Positions 17,030 through 28,321 of a stretch of DNA of 57,287 nucleotides are shown here, one piece after another (position 1 is the stretch's first letter; every line of letters begins with the position of its first letter). The notes under the pieces were generated by a model. The model saw only the letters and a program-made list of their open reading frames with translations. It was not told the DNA's origin and did not search any database. The DNA comes from Pseudomonadota bacterium (lineage in GTDB: Bacteria > Pseudomonadota > Alphaproteobacteria > Rhizobiales > JAKPQE01): NCBI GenBank assembly GCA_029572955.1, contig JAKPQE010000067.1, positions 1-57,287 on the forward strand. Reading direction: 5' to 3'. The position numbers and the translations under genes were made by a program.

Positions 17030-17047
17030 ATCGTCGATATCGACGAT
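17030..17047. promoter_or_regulatory. 18-base perfect palindrome upstream of glgC
   Basis: ATCGTCGATATCGACGAT is a perfect inverted repeat 33 bases upstream of the glgC start, inside the presumed promoter of the glgC-glgA-glgX-malQ operon. Its symmetry and place fit an operator for a dimeric regulator. No specific regulator can be named. The motif is GC-moderate and could also arise by chance from the CG/GC-rich background. Confidence 0.4.
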
Positions 17048-17127
17048 AACGCATTGGCGTGAAATTGACATTGGGCGTTCGGTCGCGTGCCGGCGGGGCT
17101 CGCCCGAAACCGGCCCGAAACGCCAGA

Positions 17128-17151
17128 AGGGCCGACGCACGGGCCGGCCCT
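17128..17151 (-). terminator. Possible terminator hairpin after the chemoreceptor gene
   Basis: AGGGCCG and CGGCCCT arms (7 bp, extendable) separated by 10 bases, lying 36 bases past the minus-strand chemoreceptor stop at 17188 and before the glgC promoter. There is only a weak T-rich tail on the minus strand, so intrinsic termination is uncertain. Confidence 0.4.
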
Positions 17152-17187
17152 CCTCTCTGTCGATGCTGAGCCGACGAACCGTCGGCA

Positions 17188-18561
17188 TCATGCGGCGGCC
17201 ACGATGTCGTCGCGGCGTTCCGGGCCGCCATAGGTCGGATCGCTGCCGAAGCGGCGATCGAGCGGCCCGCGGCGCAGGCTGAGCAGGAATTCGCGGACCT
17301 CGTGGGCAAGGAATTCCGACTGCTCGCCGAGGCTCTCGGCCGCGCCCAGAACGGTGCCGGCGATCTCGCCGGTCTCCTGGCTGTGCACGGAGACGTCGTG
17401 GATGTTGACGGTCACCTCGCGGGCGCCGGCGAAGGCCTGCTCGACATTGTGGGCGATTTCCTCGGTGGCCTCGCTCTGGGTGTCGATATTGGCGACGACC
17501 TCGCTGGTGATGGCGTTGATCTCGTCGATGGTCGAGGCGATCGCGGCCATCGCGCCGACGGCGGCGTCGGTCGCCTCGCGCACGCTCGCGACATGCTCGG
17601 AGATCTCCCCGGTCGCCTTGGCGGTCTGGCCAGCGAGCGCCTTCACCTCGCTGGCGACGACGGCAAAGCCGCGCCCCGCCTCGCCGGCCCGCGCCGCCTC
17701 GATGGTGGCGTTGAGGGCCAAGAGGTTGGTCTGCTCGGCGATGGCATTGATGAGGTCGAGGACCTCGCCGATCCGGGTCGCAGCAGCGTCGAGGCTGCGT
17801 ACCGTCTCGTCGGTGCGCTGGACGTGGTCGACGGCCCGGCGGGCGATATCGGCCGACATCGACACCTTGGAGGAGATATCCTGCGAGGCCGTGGCGAGGT
17901 TGGCGGCGGAGCGGGCGACATCCTGAACGTTGGTGGTCGCCTCCTCGGCGGCGGCGGCGACGGTGGTCGCCTTCTCCGAGGTGCTGCGCGCGCCGGCATC
18001 GACGGAATTGGCGAGCTGGTTCATCTGCACGGCGGAGGCGGAGATCTTGTCGACGACGCCGCGGATAGCGTTCTCGAAGCGCAGGGTCGACTGGTTGACG
18101 TCGCCGATGCGGCCCTGCACGACGACCATCGCCTCGTTGATGATGTTGGCGCCGGTCAGCAAGGCACCGTCCAGCCCCTCGGGCAGGATGCGGCGGAAGT
18201 ATTTGTGATTGCGCACGGCGCTCATCACCGCGGTGGTCTCGCGGATATAGGCGTCGATGCGGTCGACCATGTCGTTGACCGAATATTGCAGGTCGGCGAG
18301 CTCGCCACCGTCGACGACACGGCAGATGCGGCTCTCGAAATCGCCGCGGATGATGTCGCGGCAGAGTTCGTCGGCGACGGCGACCGCCGCCTTGGCCTTC
18401 AGCGCGAACACCGCGACGAGGACGCCGGCGATGGCGGCAGCGACAGCGAGCCCGGCGGCGACAGAGGCAAAACCGACAAGCACCGCGACGGCGGCACCAA
18501 GGCCGAGGATCGCGGCAGCGATGCCGGCGACGAAGGCCTTAGAGAGAGAAGATGAGTTCAT
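17188..18561 (-). CDS. Methyl-accepting chemotaxis protein with membrane hairpin only
   Basis: 457 aa. Two adjacent hydrophobic segments (about residues 8-50) form a membrane hairpin with essentially no periplasmic domain. They are followed by a HAMP-like linker and a long coiled coil with the MCP signalling tip ([20 protein letters not shown], then [19 protein letters not shown]). The C-terminus has [11 protein letters not shown] and a basic tail. Start ATG 18561 lies 23 bases inside the upstream PAS gene, so the pair is translated from one mRNA. With no sensor of its own, it probably takes its signal from the PAS protein. Confidence 0.9.
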   Translation of the reverse strand: MNSSSLSKAFVAGIAAAILGLGAAVAVLVGFASVAAGLAVAAAIAGVLVAVFALKAKAAVAVADELCRDIIRGDFESRICRVVDGGELADLQYSVNDMVDRIDAYIRETTAVMSAVRNHKYFRRILPEGLDGALLTGANIINEAMVVVQGRIGDVNQSTLRFENAIRGVVDKISASAVQMNQLANSVDAGARSTSEKATTVAAAAEEATTNVQDVARSAANLATASQDISSKVSMSADIARRAVDHVQRTDETVRSLDAAATRIGEVLDLINAIAEQTNLLALNATIEAARAGEAGRGFAVVASEVKALAGQTAKATGEISEHVASVREATDAAVGAMAAIASTIDEINAITSEVVANIDTQSEATEEIAHNVEQAFAGAREVTVNIHDVSVHSQETGEIAGTVLGAAESLGEQSEFLAHEVREFLLSLRRGPLDRRFGSDPTYGGPERRDDIVAAA

Positions 18562-19060
18562 CGTAGGACCGGGCTTTCGAGCGGATGATGTCGGTGAGCA
18601 TCTTGGAAGAGCGCGCGAGGCCTTCCTTCTTGTTCGCCACGGCGTTTTCCTCGGCCAGCAGCGAGGCATAGAGCGGCTCGATGACGTTCGAGACGACCTC
18701 GCGGCGCGGCACGCGGCGGTTCGAGTGGTAGCCGACGACGTTCTGGTCGGCATCCATCGACGGCGTGACGTGGGCGAAGACCCAGTAGAAGCTGCCGTCG
18801 CGGGCGAGGTTCTTGACGTAGGCGAAGACCTCGTTGCGCTCGGCGAGCGTATCCCAGAGCAGCTTGAACACCGCGCGCGGCATGTCGGGATGCCGGATGA
18901 TCGAATGCGGCTGGCCGAGAAGCTCGGCCTCCGAATAGCCGGCGAGGCGGGCAAAGGTGCGGTTGGCGTAGGTGATCCGGCCCTTCAGGTCGGTCTTGGA
19001 GACGATGATCTCGCTCCTGTCGAAAAATTGCTCGACATTGGTGGGTGCGGGTGCGTGCAA
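18539..19060 (-). CDS. PAS domain protein, Aer-like sensor
   Basis: 173 aa soluble PAS protein. [28 protein letters not shown] and [17 protein letters not shown] followed by [17 protein letters not shown] match the N-terminal FAD-binding PAS of the aerotaxis receptor Aer. FAD binding is inferred from that likeness. The C-terminal ~45 residues are helical. Start is a TTG at 19060 with GAGGGG 5 bases upstream. It overlaps the chemoreceptor gene by 23 bases. Confidence 0.82.
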   Translation of the reverse strand: MHAPAPTNVEQFFDRSEIIVSKTDLKGRITYANRTFARLAGYSEAELLGQPHSIIRHPDMPRAVFKLLWDTLAERNEVFAYVKNLARDGSFYWVFAHVTPSMDADQNVVGYHSNRRVPRREVVSNVIEPLYASLLAEENAVANKKEGLARSSKMLTDIIRSKARSYDELIFSL

Positions 19061-19416
19061 AATGTCCCCTCACAATTTGCGGACCGGAAAAGGGAATTCT
19101 CGGACAGAGGATTTGCCGGGAAAGCTTGATGCCGGGTAAACGGCGCGCCGGCCGTGCCGTGGCCGGTCCGGGTCCGGGGTGCGACAAAGCGGCCGATTCC
19201 GCGACGTTTCCCGGTGCGGTGCAGCACCGGCGGCGGCGCAACCGCCAACGGGTGTTGTATTCGGCGGGCTTTACGGGCATGACGACGCTGGCCGGGGCGA
19301 CACGGTTCTGTGCGGCGCAAAACGACTGCTTGGAATGTCTATCGGCTGAACACTTGCCGGGGTCGGTGGCGCAACCTATTCTGCCGGCGAGTGAAGACAG
19401 GATTGGGGGAAGCGCT

Positions 19417-20433
19417 TTGGGAGTTGTCGTCCCGCTCGGTGAGAAGTCGTCCGGAGAGACCGGCATCGACAGGCTGGTGGCGCTCGTCGCCGGCGATATG
19501 CAAAGGGTCAACGAGACGATCCTGAGCCGCACCGGCTCGGACGTCCAGATGATCCCCGAGGTCGCGAACCATCTCATCTCTTCCGGCGGCAAGCGGCTGA
19601 GGCCGATGCTGACGATCGCCGCCGCCCAGATGTGCGGCTATACCGGCGTCGGCCACGTCAAGCTCGCCGCCTCCGTCGAGTTCATGCACACCGCCACGCT
19701 GCTGCACGACGACGTCGTCGACGAGAGCGAGCTCAGGCGCGGCAGGCTCGCCGCCCGCATGCTGTGGGGCAACGAGGCGAGCGTGCTCGTCGGCGACTTC
19801 CTGCTCGGCCAGGCGTTCCGGATGATGGTCGAGGTCGGCTCGCTGCAGGCGCTCGGCATCCTCTCCGACGCCGCCGCGATCATCGCCGAAGGCGAGGTCA
19901 TGCAGCTCGCCGCGGCCAAGAACACGGCGACCACCGAAGACGAGTATCTCGCCGTGATTCGCGCCAAGACCGCCGCGCTCTTCGCCGCCGCGGCCGAGGT
20001 CGGCCCGGTCATCGCCGAGCGGCCGAAGGCCGAGTGCGCCGCCTTCCGCTCCTACGGCACCAATCTCGGCGTCGTTTTCCAGCTGGTCGACGACGCGCTC
20101 GACTATGGCGGCATGGAAGCCAAGCTCGGCAAGAAGGTCGGCGACGACTTCCGCGAGGGCAAGATCACCCTGCCGGTGGTGCTGTCCTACCGGCGCGGCT
20201 CGGACGAGGACCGTGCCTTCTGGCAGCGCGCCCTGCAGGACGGCCAGAACGGCGATGCCGACCTCGAACACGCCATCGAACTGATCCGCAAGCACCGGGC
20301 GATCGAGGACACCATCGAGCGGGCCCGGCACTACGGCGCGATCGCGCGCGACGCCCTCGCGCCGTTCCCCGACTCGGCGCACAAGCAGGCGCTCCTCGAG
20401 GTCGTCGACTTCTGCATTGATCGGGCTCATTGA
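19417..20433 (+). CDS. ispB: Octaprenyl (polyprenyl) diphosphate synthase
   Basis: 338 aa trans-prenyltransferase making the long isoprenoid side chain of ubiquinone. The first Asp-rich motif is LLHDDVVDE, the second QLVDDALDYGG; GGKRLRPML is the substrate-binding block and GDDFREGKITLPV is typical of the IspB group. Start is a TTG at 19417 with GGGGGA 6 bases upstream; the frame is open further upstream without other support. Product length (C40, C45 or C50) is inferred from family only; alphaproteobacteria usually make C50. UbiA, which uses this product, is encoded at 45.2 kb. Confidence 0.9.
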   Translation: MGVVVPLGEKSSGETGIDRLVALVAGDMQRVNETILSRTGSDVQMIPEVANHLISSGGKRLRPMLTIAAAQMCGYTGVGHVKLAASVEFMHTATLLHDDVVDESELRRGRLAARMLWGNEASVLVGDFLLGQAFRMMVEVGSLQALGILSDAAAIIAEGEVMQLAAAKNTATTEDEYLAVIRAKTAALFAAAAEVGPVIAERPKAECAAFRSYGTNLGVVFQLVDDALDYGGMEAKLGKKVGDDFREGKITLPVVLSYRRGSDEDRAFWQRALQDGQNGDADLEHAIELIRKHRAIEDTIERARHYGAIARDALAPFPDSAHKQALLEVVDFCIDRAH

Positions 20434-20540
20434 ACCGGGACCTGCCCTTTCCCCAATATGCCGACCGACGAAGGGCGCATCCGCCTCGAAAAAATATCGA
20501 TATTCGGGTGCGTGGTTTTCGCGCATGCGCTATTTGACGT

Positions 20541-20552
20541 TGCAGTGCAACA
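20541..20552 (+). promoter_or_regulatory. PhaR/AniA-like operator upstream of ppdK
   Basis: TGCAGTGCAACA, within the hairpin GTTGC-AGT-GCAAC (20539-20551), lies 108 bases upstream of the ppdK start and overlaps a possible -35 box TTGACG (20534-20539). Phasin and PHB-linked promoters of rhizobia carry TGC-N3-GCA sites bound by PhaR (AniA), and I recall ppdK being a PhaR target in Sinorhizobium. The site differs from my recollection of that consensus at one base. Not verified here. Confidence 0.4.
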
Positions 20553-20659
20553 TGCATGAGGGCTAAGCATTTCCTGACCGCTCGCGACAGGATCGCGGGC
20601 CATTCGAAGCGGCGGCAACGGACGATGGCTCGTCCGCGGAACGCTGGGGGAGAAATCAG

Positions 20660-23319
<2,660 letters not shown>

Positions 23320-23323
<4 letters not shown>

Positions 23324-24264
23324 GCGGACGGGTCGCGAGCCTCACCGAGATCCGCGCGGGCGGCAAACGTGCCGTCGCCCGCGCCCTTTCGGCCATCGAG
23401 ACCGATGCCGGCAGCGCCGACCTCGCCCGCCTGCTCGACGAGGCCTTTCTCGCCGACCGCGCCCATGTGCTCGGCCTCACCGGGCCGCCGGGCGTCGGCA
23501 AGTCGACTCTCACCGACCAGCTGATCCGGCGCTGGCGGGCCGCCGGCGAGACCGTCGCGGTGATCGCCGTCGACCCGTCGTCGCGCAAGACCGGCGGCGC
23601 CCTTCTCGGCGACCGCACCCGGCTCACCACCGATCCGGAAGACCAGGGCGTGTTCGTGCGCTCGATGGCGGCGCGCGACCGGCTCGGCGGCCTTTCCGAC
23701 CATGCCGTGGCGGCAATCGTGCTGATGCGGGCGCTCTACGACCACGTCCTCGTCGAGACCGTCGGCATCGGCCAGTCGGAAGCCGACATCGTGCTCGTCG
23801 CCGACACGGTGCTCCTGTGCATCCAGCCGGCCTCGGGCGATTCCCTGCAATTCATGAAAGCCGGCGTGATGGAACTGCCCGACGTCGTCGCCGTCACCAA
23901 GGCCGACATGGGCACGGCGGCGAAGCGCGCCGCCGGCGACGTCGAGGGCGCGCTGACGCTGTTTCGCCGCGACCCCGGCGCCTTCGTGCCGCCGGTCGTC
24001 CTCGTCTCCGCCACCAAGGGGGAAGGGCTCGACGAACTCGCCGACGCGGTCGCCGCGCATCGCGCCCATGCGGCCGAGACCGGCAGCGGCGCCACGCGCC
24101 GGGCGGCGCAGGCGCGGGCCTGGATCGCCGAGAGCCTGAAGACCCGTTTCGGCACGGAAGGCCTCGGGCGGGTCGATATCGACGCGGCGCTCGCCGCCGC
24201 GCCCGGCCCGTTCTCGGCCGAGCTCACGCTTTCGGAAGGCCTCCTGCGGCGCCTCTCGGACTGA
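23320..24264 (+). CDS. meaB: Methylmalonyl-CoA mutase-associated GTPase MeaB
   Basis: 314 aa G3E-family GTPase (MeaB/ArgK) that protects and loads the adenosylcobalamin cofactor of methylmalonyl-CoA mutase. P-loop GPPGVGKS at 55-62, then VIAVDPSS, the switch-region ETVGIGQSEAD and the guanine-specificity TKAD. The start is a GTG overlapping the ppdK stop by 4 bases, giving coupled translation. The mutase itself is not in the window, so the pairing with ppdK suggests a shared role in C3 and gluconeogenic flux. Confidence 0.92.
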
Positions 24265-24576
24265 GACGGCGAGCGCCGCGCAGCGCGCCTTCGGCGCCTC
24301 GTTCAACAGACGATGACGCCCCTGTCGGCGGTCGCGCCGCCGCGGCCGTGAAATCGCCTCGTCCCTCTCCCACCCGCGTCGCTTGCAGAACGACTTTGCG
24401 CATTAACGGCTTCGCAAGGTTAATCGGCGACAACCATAGCCGTGGGGGGCGTCTTGCCACCCGAGCGTATCGCTGCCGGACCGGTTCGTCCGGACGCGGA
24501 TCGGGTCCTTGAGTAGACGACAGCGACGAGCCGTTCGATGGCTCCATGTCGGGTATTGCGTAGGAGTTGCGTTCGT
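24265..24576. other. Intergenic stretch between meaB and the SleB-type gene
   Basis: 312 bases without a gene that I can support. A GCGCC-TTC-GGCGC hairpin (about 24288-24300) lies 23 bases after the meaB stop and may help end the transcript, though no T-run follows. Two TTAA words (about 24402 and 24420) lie in an AT-richer patch that is probably the promoter of the downstream gene. Confidence 0.4.
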
Positions 24577-25743
24577 ATGGTTCGCGTACGACCGTCGTCG
24601 AGACGACAGCCGTCGACATCGGCAGTCGCCCCCTATCTTCTCGCCATCGCCATGTTCTTCAGCGGCTCGGAACGCATCGCGCTGCAGGACGTCGGCAGCC
24701 TCGTCGGCCTCGACGGTCCGGCCGCGGAGCGCTGGCGCACTTTCCTCGTCGCCACGCCGGAGATTTCCGAACACCGGCCGAGCTACAGCTTCCAGACCCC
24801 GGCCCTGCCGGCCGATATCGCCCTGCCCCGCCTGCTCGGCGCCGGCGGCGCCGTCGCCGCGACGAGCGCCGTCGATCCGGTCGTCACCGGCTCGATCGCG
24901 CCGCACGCGACGCCCGCCTATCCCGTCGTCAACCGGTCCGCCAAGGGCGACCTGATGATGACCCGCACCCTGCCGCGCAGCAACGGCTACAACCTGCCGG
25001 TCGCCGGTGCCGTCTTCGACATGTCGAGCCTCACCGACGGGCCCGACACCAGCGTTCTGCCGCCGCTCGCCTTCGCCGGCTCGATCGCCATCGAGCGCGA
25101 GAACGTCATGCTCGCCTCCTCGAGCTTCGGTGCGCCGGTGGCGCTCGTCACCGCCGTCGCGGCGGCCGACGACGCCAGGGCGGACGACCGCCCGACGCAG
25201 ATGGCGTTCGTCGCCATCCCGAAGAAGAAGCCCGAATTCCGGCCGATGCCCGGCTATCTGATGGCGCTCGCCGCCGTCGACGCGGTGCCGGCCGAAAGCG
25301 CGGCGCAGCAGGCGATCTCCAACCTCACCGTCTCGGAGAAGGAGCGCACCTGCCTTGCCACCGCCGTCTATTTCGAGGCGCGCGGCGAGCCGGTCGAAGG
25401 CCAGGTCGCGGTCGCCCAGGTGATCCTCAACCGGGTCGCCAACGTCCACTATCCGAACAGCATCTGCGGCGTCGTCTACCAGAACAAGAGCTGGCGCAAC
25501 CGCTGCCAGTTCTCCTTCGCCTGCGACGGCTACAAGGACCGCATCCGCGACGCCGACGCCTGGCAGATCGCCCAGGACGTCGCCGACCGCGTTCTCGACG
25601 GCAACGCCTACATCAACGATGTCGGCAGCGCGACGCATTACCACGCGACCTATGTGCGGCCGCGCTGGGCCCGGACCTTCCTGCGGCTCGACAAGATCGG
25701 CCAGCACATCTTCTATCGCGGTCGCAACGGTGGCTGGAGCTGA
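24577..25743 (+). CDS. SleB-type cell wall hydrolase (Hydrolase_2 family)
   Basis: 388 aa. A single N-terminal hydrophobic segment (AVAPYLLAIAMFFSG, after a basic MVRVRPSSRR) looks like an uncleaved signal or membrane anchor. A ~200-residue low-complexity region follows. The C-terminal ~125 residues form the hydrolase domain: ERTCLATAVYFEARGEP with the catalytic Glu, VILNRVAN, then CQFSFACDG and ATHYHATYVRPRWA. It probably cuts peptidoglycan glycan strands. Start chosen at ATG 24577 with AGGAG 10 bases upstream; an in-frame ATG at 24538 is possible. Confidence 0.85.
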   Translation: MVRVRPSSRRQPSTSAVAPYLLAIAMFFSGSERIALQDVGSLVGLDGPAAERWRTFLVATPEISEHRPSYSFQTPALPADIALPRLLGAGGAVAATSAVDPVVTGSIAPHATPAYPVVNRSAKGDLMMTRTLPRSNGYNLPVAGAVFDMSSLTDGPDTSVLPPLAFAGSIAIERENVMLASSSFGAPVALVTAVAAADDARADDRPTQMAFVAIPKKKPEFRPMPGYLMALAAVDAVPAESAAQQAISNLTVSEKERTCLATAVYFEARGEPVEGQVAVAQVILNRVANVHYPNSICGVVYQNKSWRNRCQFSFACDGYKDRIRDADAWQIAQDVADRVLDGNAYINDVGSATHYHATYVRPRWARTFLRLDKIGQHIFYRGRNGGWS

Positions 25744-25872
25744 GCGGCAATCCCGCCTGGACGAGACGACGGCGCGGCCCCCGGTCGCGCCGTTTTCGTT
25801 TGCCGTTGCCGCATGCCGGCGGCTCTGCTATTGCCGCGCCCTTCCAACGGCCCGGACGGCATGAGGACCGCC

Positions 25873-26322
25873 ATGAACGCAGCACTCGTGATCTCCGAAA
25901 TCGGCGACGACGACGTCGCGGCGGTCGTCGACCTGTGGACGCGGGCGGGCCTGACTCGGCCCTGGAACGACCCGCAGGCCGACATCGCCTTTGCCCGTGC
26001 CTCGGCCGAGGCGACGATCCTCGTCGGGCGCGAGACCGCGGGCGGGCCGATCGTCGCCTCGGTGATGGTCGGCCATGACGGCCATCGCGGCACCGTCTAC
26101 TACGTCTCGGTCGATCCCGACCGGCAGGGCGCCGGGCTCGGGCGGGCGATCATGGCGGCGGCCGAGGACTGGCTGAAGGCGCGCGGCGTCTGGAAGCTCA
26201 ATCTGATGGTGCGGACCGACAATGCCGCGGTCGCCGAGTTCTATCGCTCGCTCGGCTACACGCTCGAGGAACGGCTCAACTTCGCGCGCTGGATCGACCC
26301 GTCGAAGAAGCCGTCGGCCTGA
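25873..26322 (+). CDS. GNAT family acetyltransferase, YpeA-like
   Basis: 149 aa. Acetyl-CoA-binding motif A is seen in YYVSVDPDRQGAGLGRAIMAAAEDWL, and motif B region in VRTDNAAVAEFYRSLGYTLEE. Resembles the YpeA subgroup of uncharacterised acetyltransferases; the substrate is unknown. Start ATG 25873 has GAGGA with 5 bases of spacing; an upstream in-frame ATG at 25861 is less well placed. Confidence 0.88.
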   Translation: MNAALVISEIGDDDVAAVVDLWTRAGLTRPWNDPQADIAFARASAEATILVGRETAGGPIVASVMVGHDGHRGTVYYVSVDPDRQGAGLGRAIMAAAEDWLKARGVWKLNLMVRTDNAAVAEFYRSLGYTLEERLNFARWIDPSKKPSA

Positions 26323-26326
26323 GACC

Positions 26327-27103
26327 TCAGAAGAGATCGAACTGGCCGCCGTCCTTCTTGCCCTTGTCCTTGCCCCGGCCCCGGCGCGGCGGCACCTCGG
26401 CGGTGATCGGCGCGACACCCGGCTCGGGCGCCGGCGGGGCGACGCGCTCGTGCAATTCCGGCCGGTCGTTGGCGACGCGATTGACGGCGAGCGAGACCGG
26501 CACCGGCTCGAACAGGCGATCGTCGGCCGGTCGCAGCATCTTCGTCGCCTCCTCGGCCGAGACGCCGACCGTGTCGAGCCAGGCGGCGAAATCCTCGGGC
26601 AGGATCACCGCCGGCATGCGGTCGTGGATCGGCCGCAGCCGCCGGTTCGCCGGGGTCGTCAGGATCGTCGCGGTATCGAGCTCGCTGCCGTTCGGGTCGG
26701 TATAGGTCTCCATCAGTCCGGCGAAGGCGACGAGATGGCCGTCCTTCGGCGCGCACCAGTAGGGCTGCTTGCGGGTGCCTGCTCCCGGCCCCCATTCGTA
26801 GAAGCCATTGGCCGGAACGAGACAGCGGCGATGGCGCATGGCGGCGCGGAAGGTGGGCTTTTGCGCCGCCGTCTCGGAGCGGGCGTTGACGAGCAGCGGG
26901 AAATCCTTCGGATCCTTGACCCAGGACGGCAACAGGCCCCAGCGGGCAAGCAGGAAATGGCGCCCGTCGGCCTCGCCGGTGACGACCGCGATCGGCTGGG
27001 TCGGGGCGATATTGTAGCGCGGCGGAAAATTCGGCCGCTCGCCATAGCCGAAGAGCGCGCGGACATCGTCCGGCGGCGCGGTGAGACTGTATCTTCCGCA
27101 CAT
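26327..27103 (-). CDS. SOS response-associated peptidase (SRAP, YedK/HMCES family)
   Basis: 258 aa. Begins MCGRYSL; Cys2, exposed after Met removal, is the residue that in YedK/HMCES crosslinks to abasic sites in single-stranded DNA. Family blocks present: RYNIAPTQ, ARWGLLPSW, NARSET, RRCLVPANGFYEW and HDRMP. A Lys/Arg-rich C-terminal tail (RRGRGKDKGKKDGG) is added. Start ATG 27103 behind AGGAG with 6 bases of spacing is fixed by the need for Cys2. Converges with the acetyltransferase gene, 4 bases between stops. Confidence 0.93.
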   Translation of the reverse strand: MCGRYSLTAPPDDVRALFGYGERPNFPPRYNIAPTQPIAVVTGEADGRHFLLARWGLLPSWVKDPKDFPLLVNARSETAAQKPTFRAAMRHRRCLVPANGFYEWGPGAGTRKQPYWCAPKDGHLVAFAGLMETYTDPNGSELDTATILTTPANRRLRPIHDRMPAVILPEDFAAWLDTVGVSAEEATKMLRPADDRLFEPVPVSLAVNRVANDRPELHERVAPPAPEPGVAPITAEVPPRRGRGKDKGKKDGGQFDLF

Positions 27104-27193
27104 GATGCGCTCCTTTCGGCATGACCATCGCGTCAAGGTTTTTGAAACGACACTCCGCTAGTCTAGCAACGGGTAGGGACCGGGTGACAATCG

Positions 27194-27727
27194 ATGGCGG
27201 ATGGCTGGATGATCGACGGCGGGACGGGGAACGCGGACGGGCGGCTGACGCCGGCCGCGCTCATTGCCGCCAACATCAATCCGAGCACCTTTCTCGCCAC
27301 TGATTACCTCAACCATTTCAACGAGATCATCATGCTCCTCGAAATGCTGCCGGCGATGCCGGAATGCGCCGAGGACATTCTCGCCTGGGAACCGAAGAGC
27401 TATCAGCAGCATTTTCGCGATTCCAATTTCAAGGAAAAGGCGCTGGCGATCGAGGCCTTCGAGGCGGTGCGGCCGGCGGTTCGGGCCGATTTCGACGACG
27501 TCGTCGCCGAGATCGACGCGCGGGTGACGAACGTCCAGGCCCTGCTTGCCGAAGCCGGCGAGACCCCTGACCTCGACGAGCAGATCGCCATTCTCGTGTC
27601 GACCGAACTGCGCCCGCTGATCGACCGGGCAAGCGGCATCATCAACAATGCCGATGGCGTCGACCATGCCGCCGACCACACGCCGCAGCCGAGCGCGCAG
27701 GACGCCGTCGACGAACTGTTTTCCTGA
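27194..27727 (+). CDS. Conserved hypothetical protein with a CheZ/FliM-like C-terminal peptide
   Basis: 177 aa, acidic and mostly helical, no signal or membrane segment. I do not recognise the main domain, although the block TFLATDYLNHFNEIIMLLEM looks like one conserved in alphaproteobacteria. The last residues, SAQDAVDELFS, resemble the CheY-binding peptides at the end of CheZ and the start of FliM (SQDEIDALL type), preceded by a flexible linker. A link to chemotaxis is therefore possible but is inference. The start codon follows a GGGTGACA stretch without a strong ribosome binding site. Confidence 0.65.
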   Translation: MADGWMIDGGTGNADGRLTPAALIAANINPSTFLATDYLNHFNEIIMLLEMLPAMPECAEDILAWEPKSYQQHFRDSNFKEKALAIEAFEAVRPAVRADFDDVVAEIDARVTNVQALLAEAGETPDLDEQIAILVSTELRPLIDRASGIINNADGVDHAADHTPQPSAQDAVDELFS

Positions 27728-27751
27728 CATGCGCCTGCCCGGGATCGCGCG

Positions 27752-28204
27752 ATGACCGGCACCGGCAGCTTCCGCGATCCTGGCGTCCACGCTCCGCGTC
27801 TCGGCGCGAGCGTGGTGCTGTGGCGCGGCGGGACGGTGCTGCTCGTCAAGCGCGGCAAGGAACCGCTCGTCGGCCACTGGAGCCTGCCCGGCGGCCATGT
27901 CGAGCCGGGCGAGCCGCTCGAGGCGGCGGCGCGGCGCGAGCTTTTCGAGGAAACCCGGCTCGTTGCCGAGGCGCTGACCTTTGCCGAGTTTCACGAAATC
28001 ATCCGCCACGACGCAACCGGCCGGCTGCTGCGCCATTTCGTCGTCGCGGTGTTTGCCGGGATGCTCGATGCCGGCGAGCCGATCGCCGGCGACGATGCGG
28101 CCGACGCCGCCTTCTTCGACCTCGAACGGCTCGATGGGCTCGAAATGACGCCGGGCACGCGCGACGTCGTCGGCCGCAGCCGCGCCTTGCTCGCCGCCGG
28201 CTGA
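27752..28204 (+). CDS. NUDIX hydrolase
   Basis: 150 aa. A complete Nudix box spans residues 48-70: G48, E54, and RELFEET (62-68), with the order Gx5Ex7REUxEE intact, so it should hydrolyse a nucleoside diphosphate derivative. The exact substrate (ADP-ribose, NADH, oxidised nucleotide) cannot be told. It lies 24 bases after the upstream hypothetical gene and may be co-transcribed with it. GATCGCGCG precedes the ATG, a poor ribosome binding site. Confidence 0.9.
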   Translation: MTGTGSFRDPGVHAPRLGASVVLWRGGTVLLVKRGKEPLVGHWSLPGGHVEPGEPLEAAARRELFEETRLVAEALTFAEFHEIIRHDATGRLLRHFVVAVFAGMLDAGEPIAGDDAADAAFFDLERLDGLEMTPGTRDVVGRSRALLAAG

Positions 28205-28321
28205 TCGCCCGCGCCGCCGGCCTTGCCTCGCGCCGGCCGACCGCCTACCTAGGTCCCGACACTCGACAAGGACTCGCGGGCGCCGGCATCGACCGGCGCG
28301 GGGCGCGAAAGGAGGGGCGGC

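Noticed and set aside
24402-24425. TTAA words near 24402 and 24420 as a CtrA site
   Set aside because: The spacing is not the TTAA-N7-TTAA of CtrA, so it is not called.
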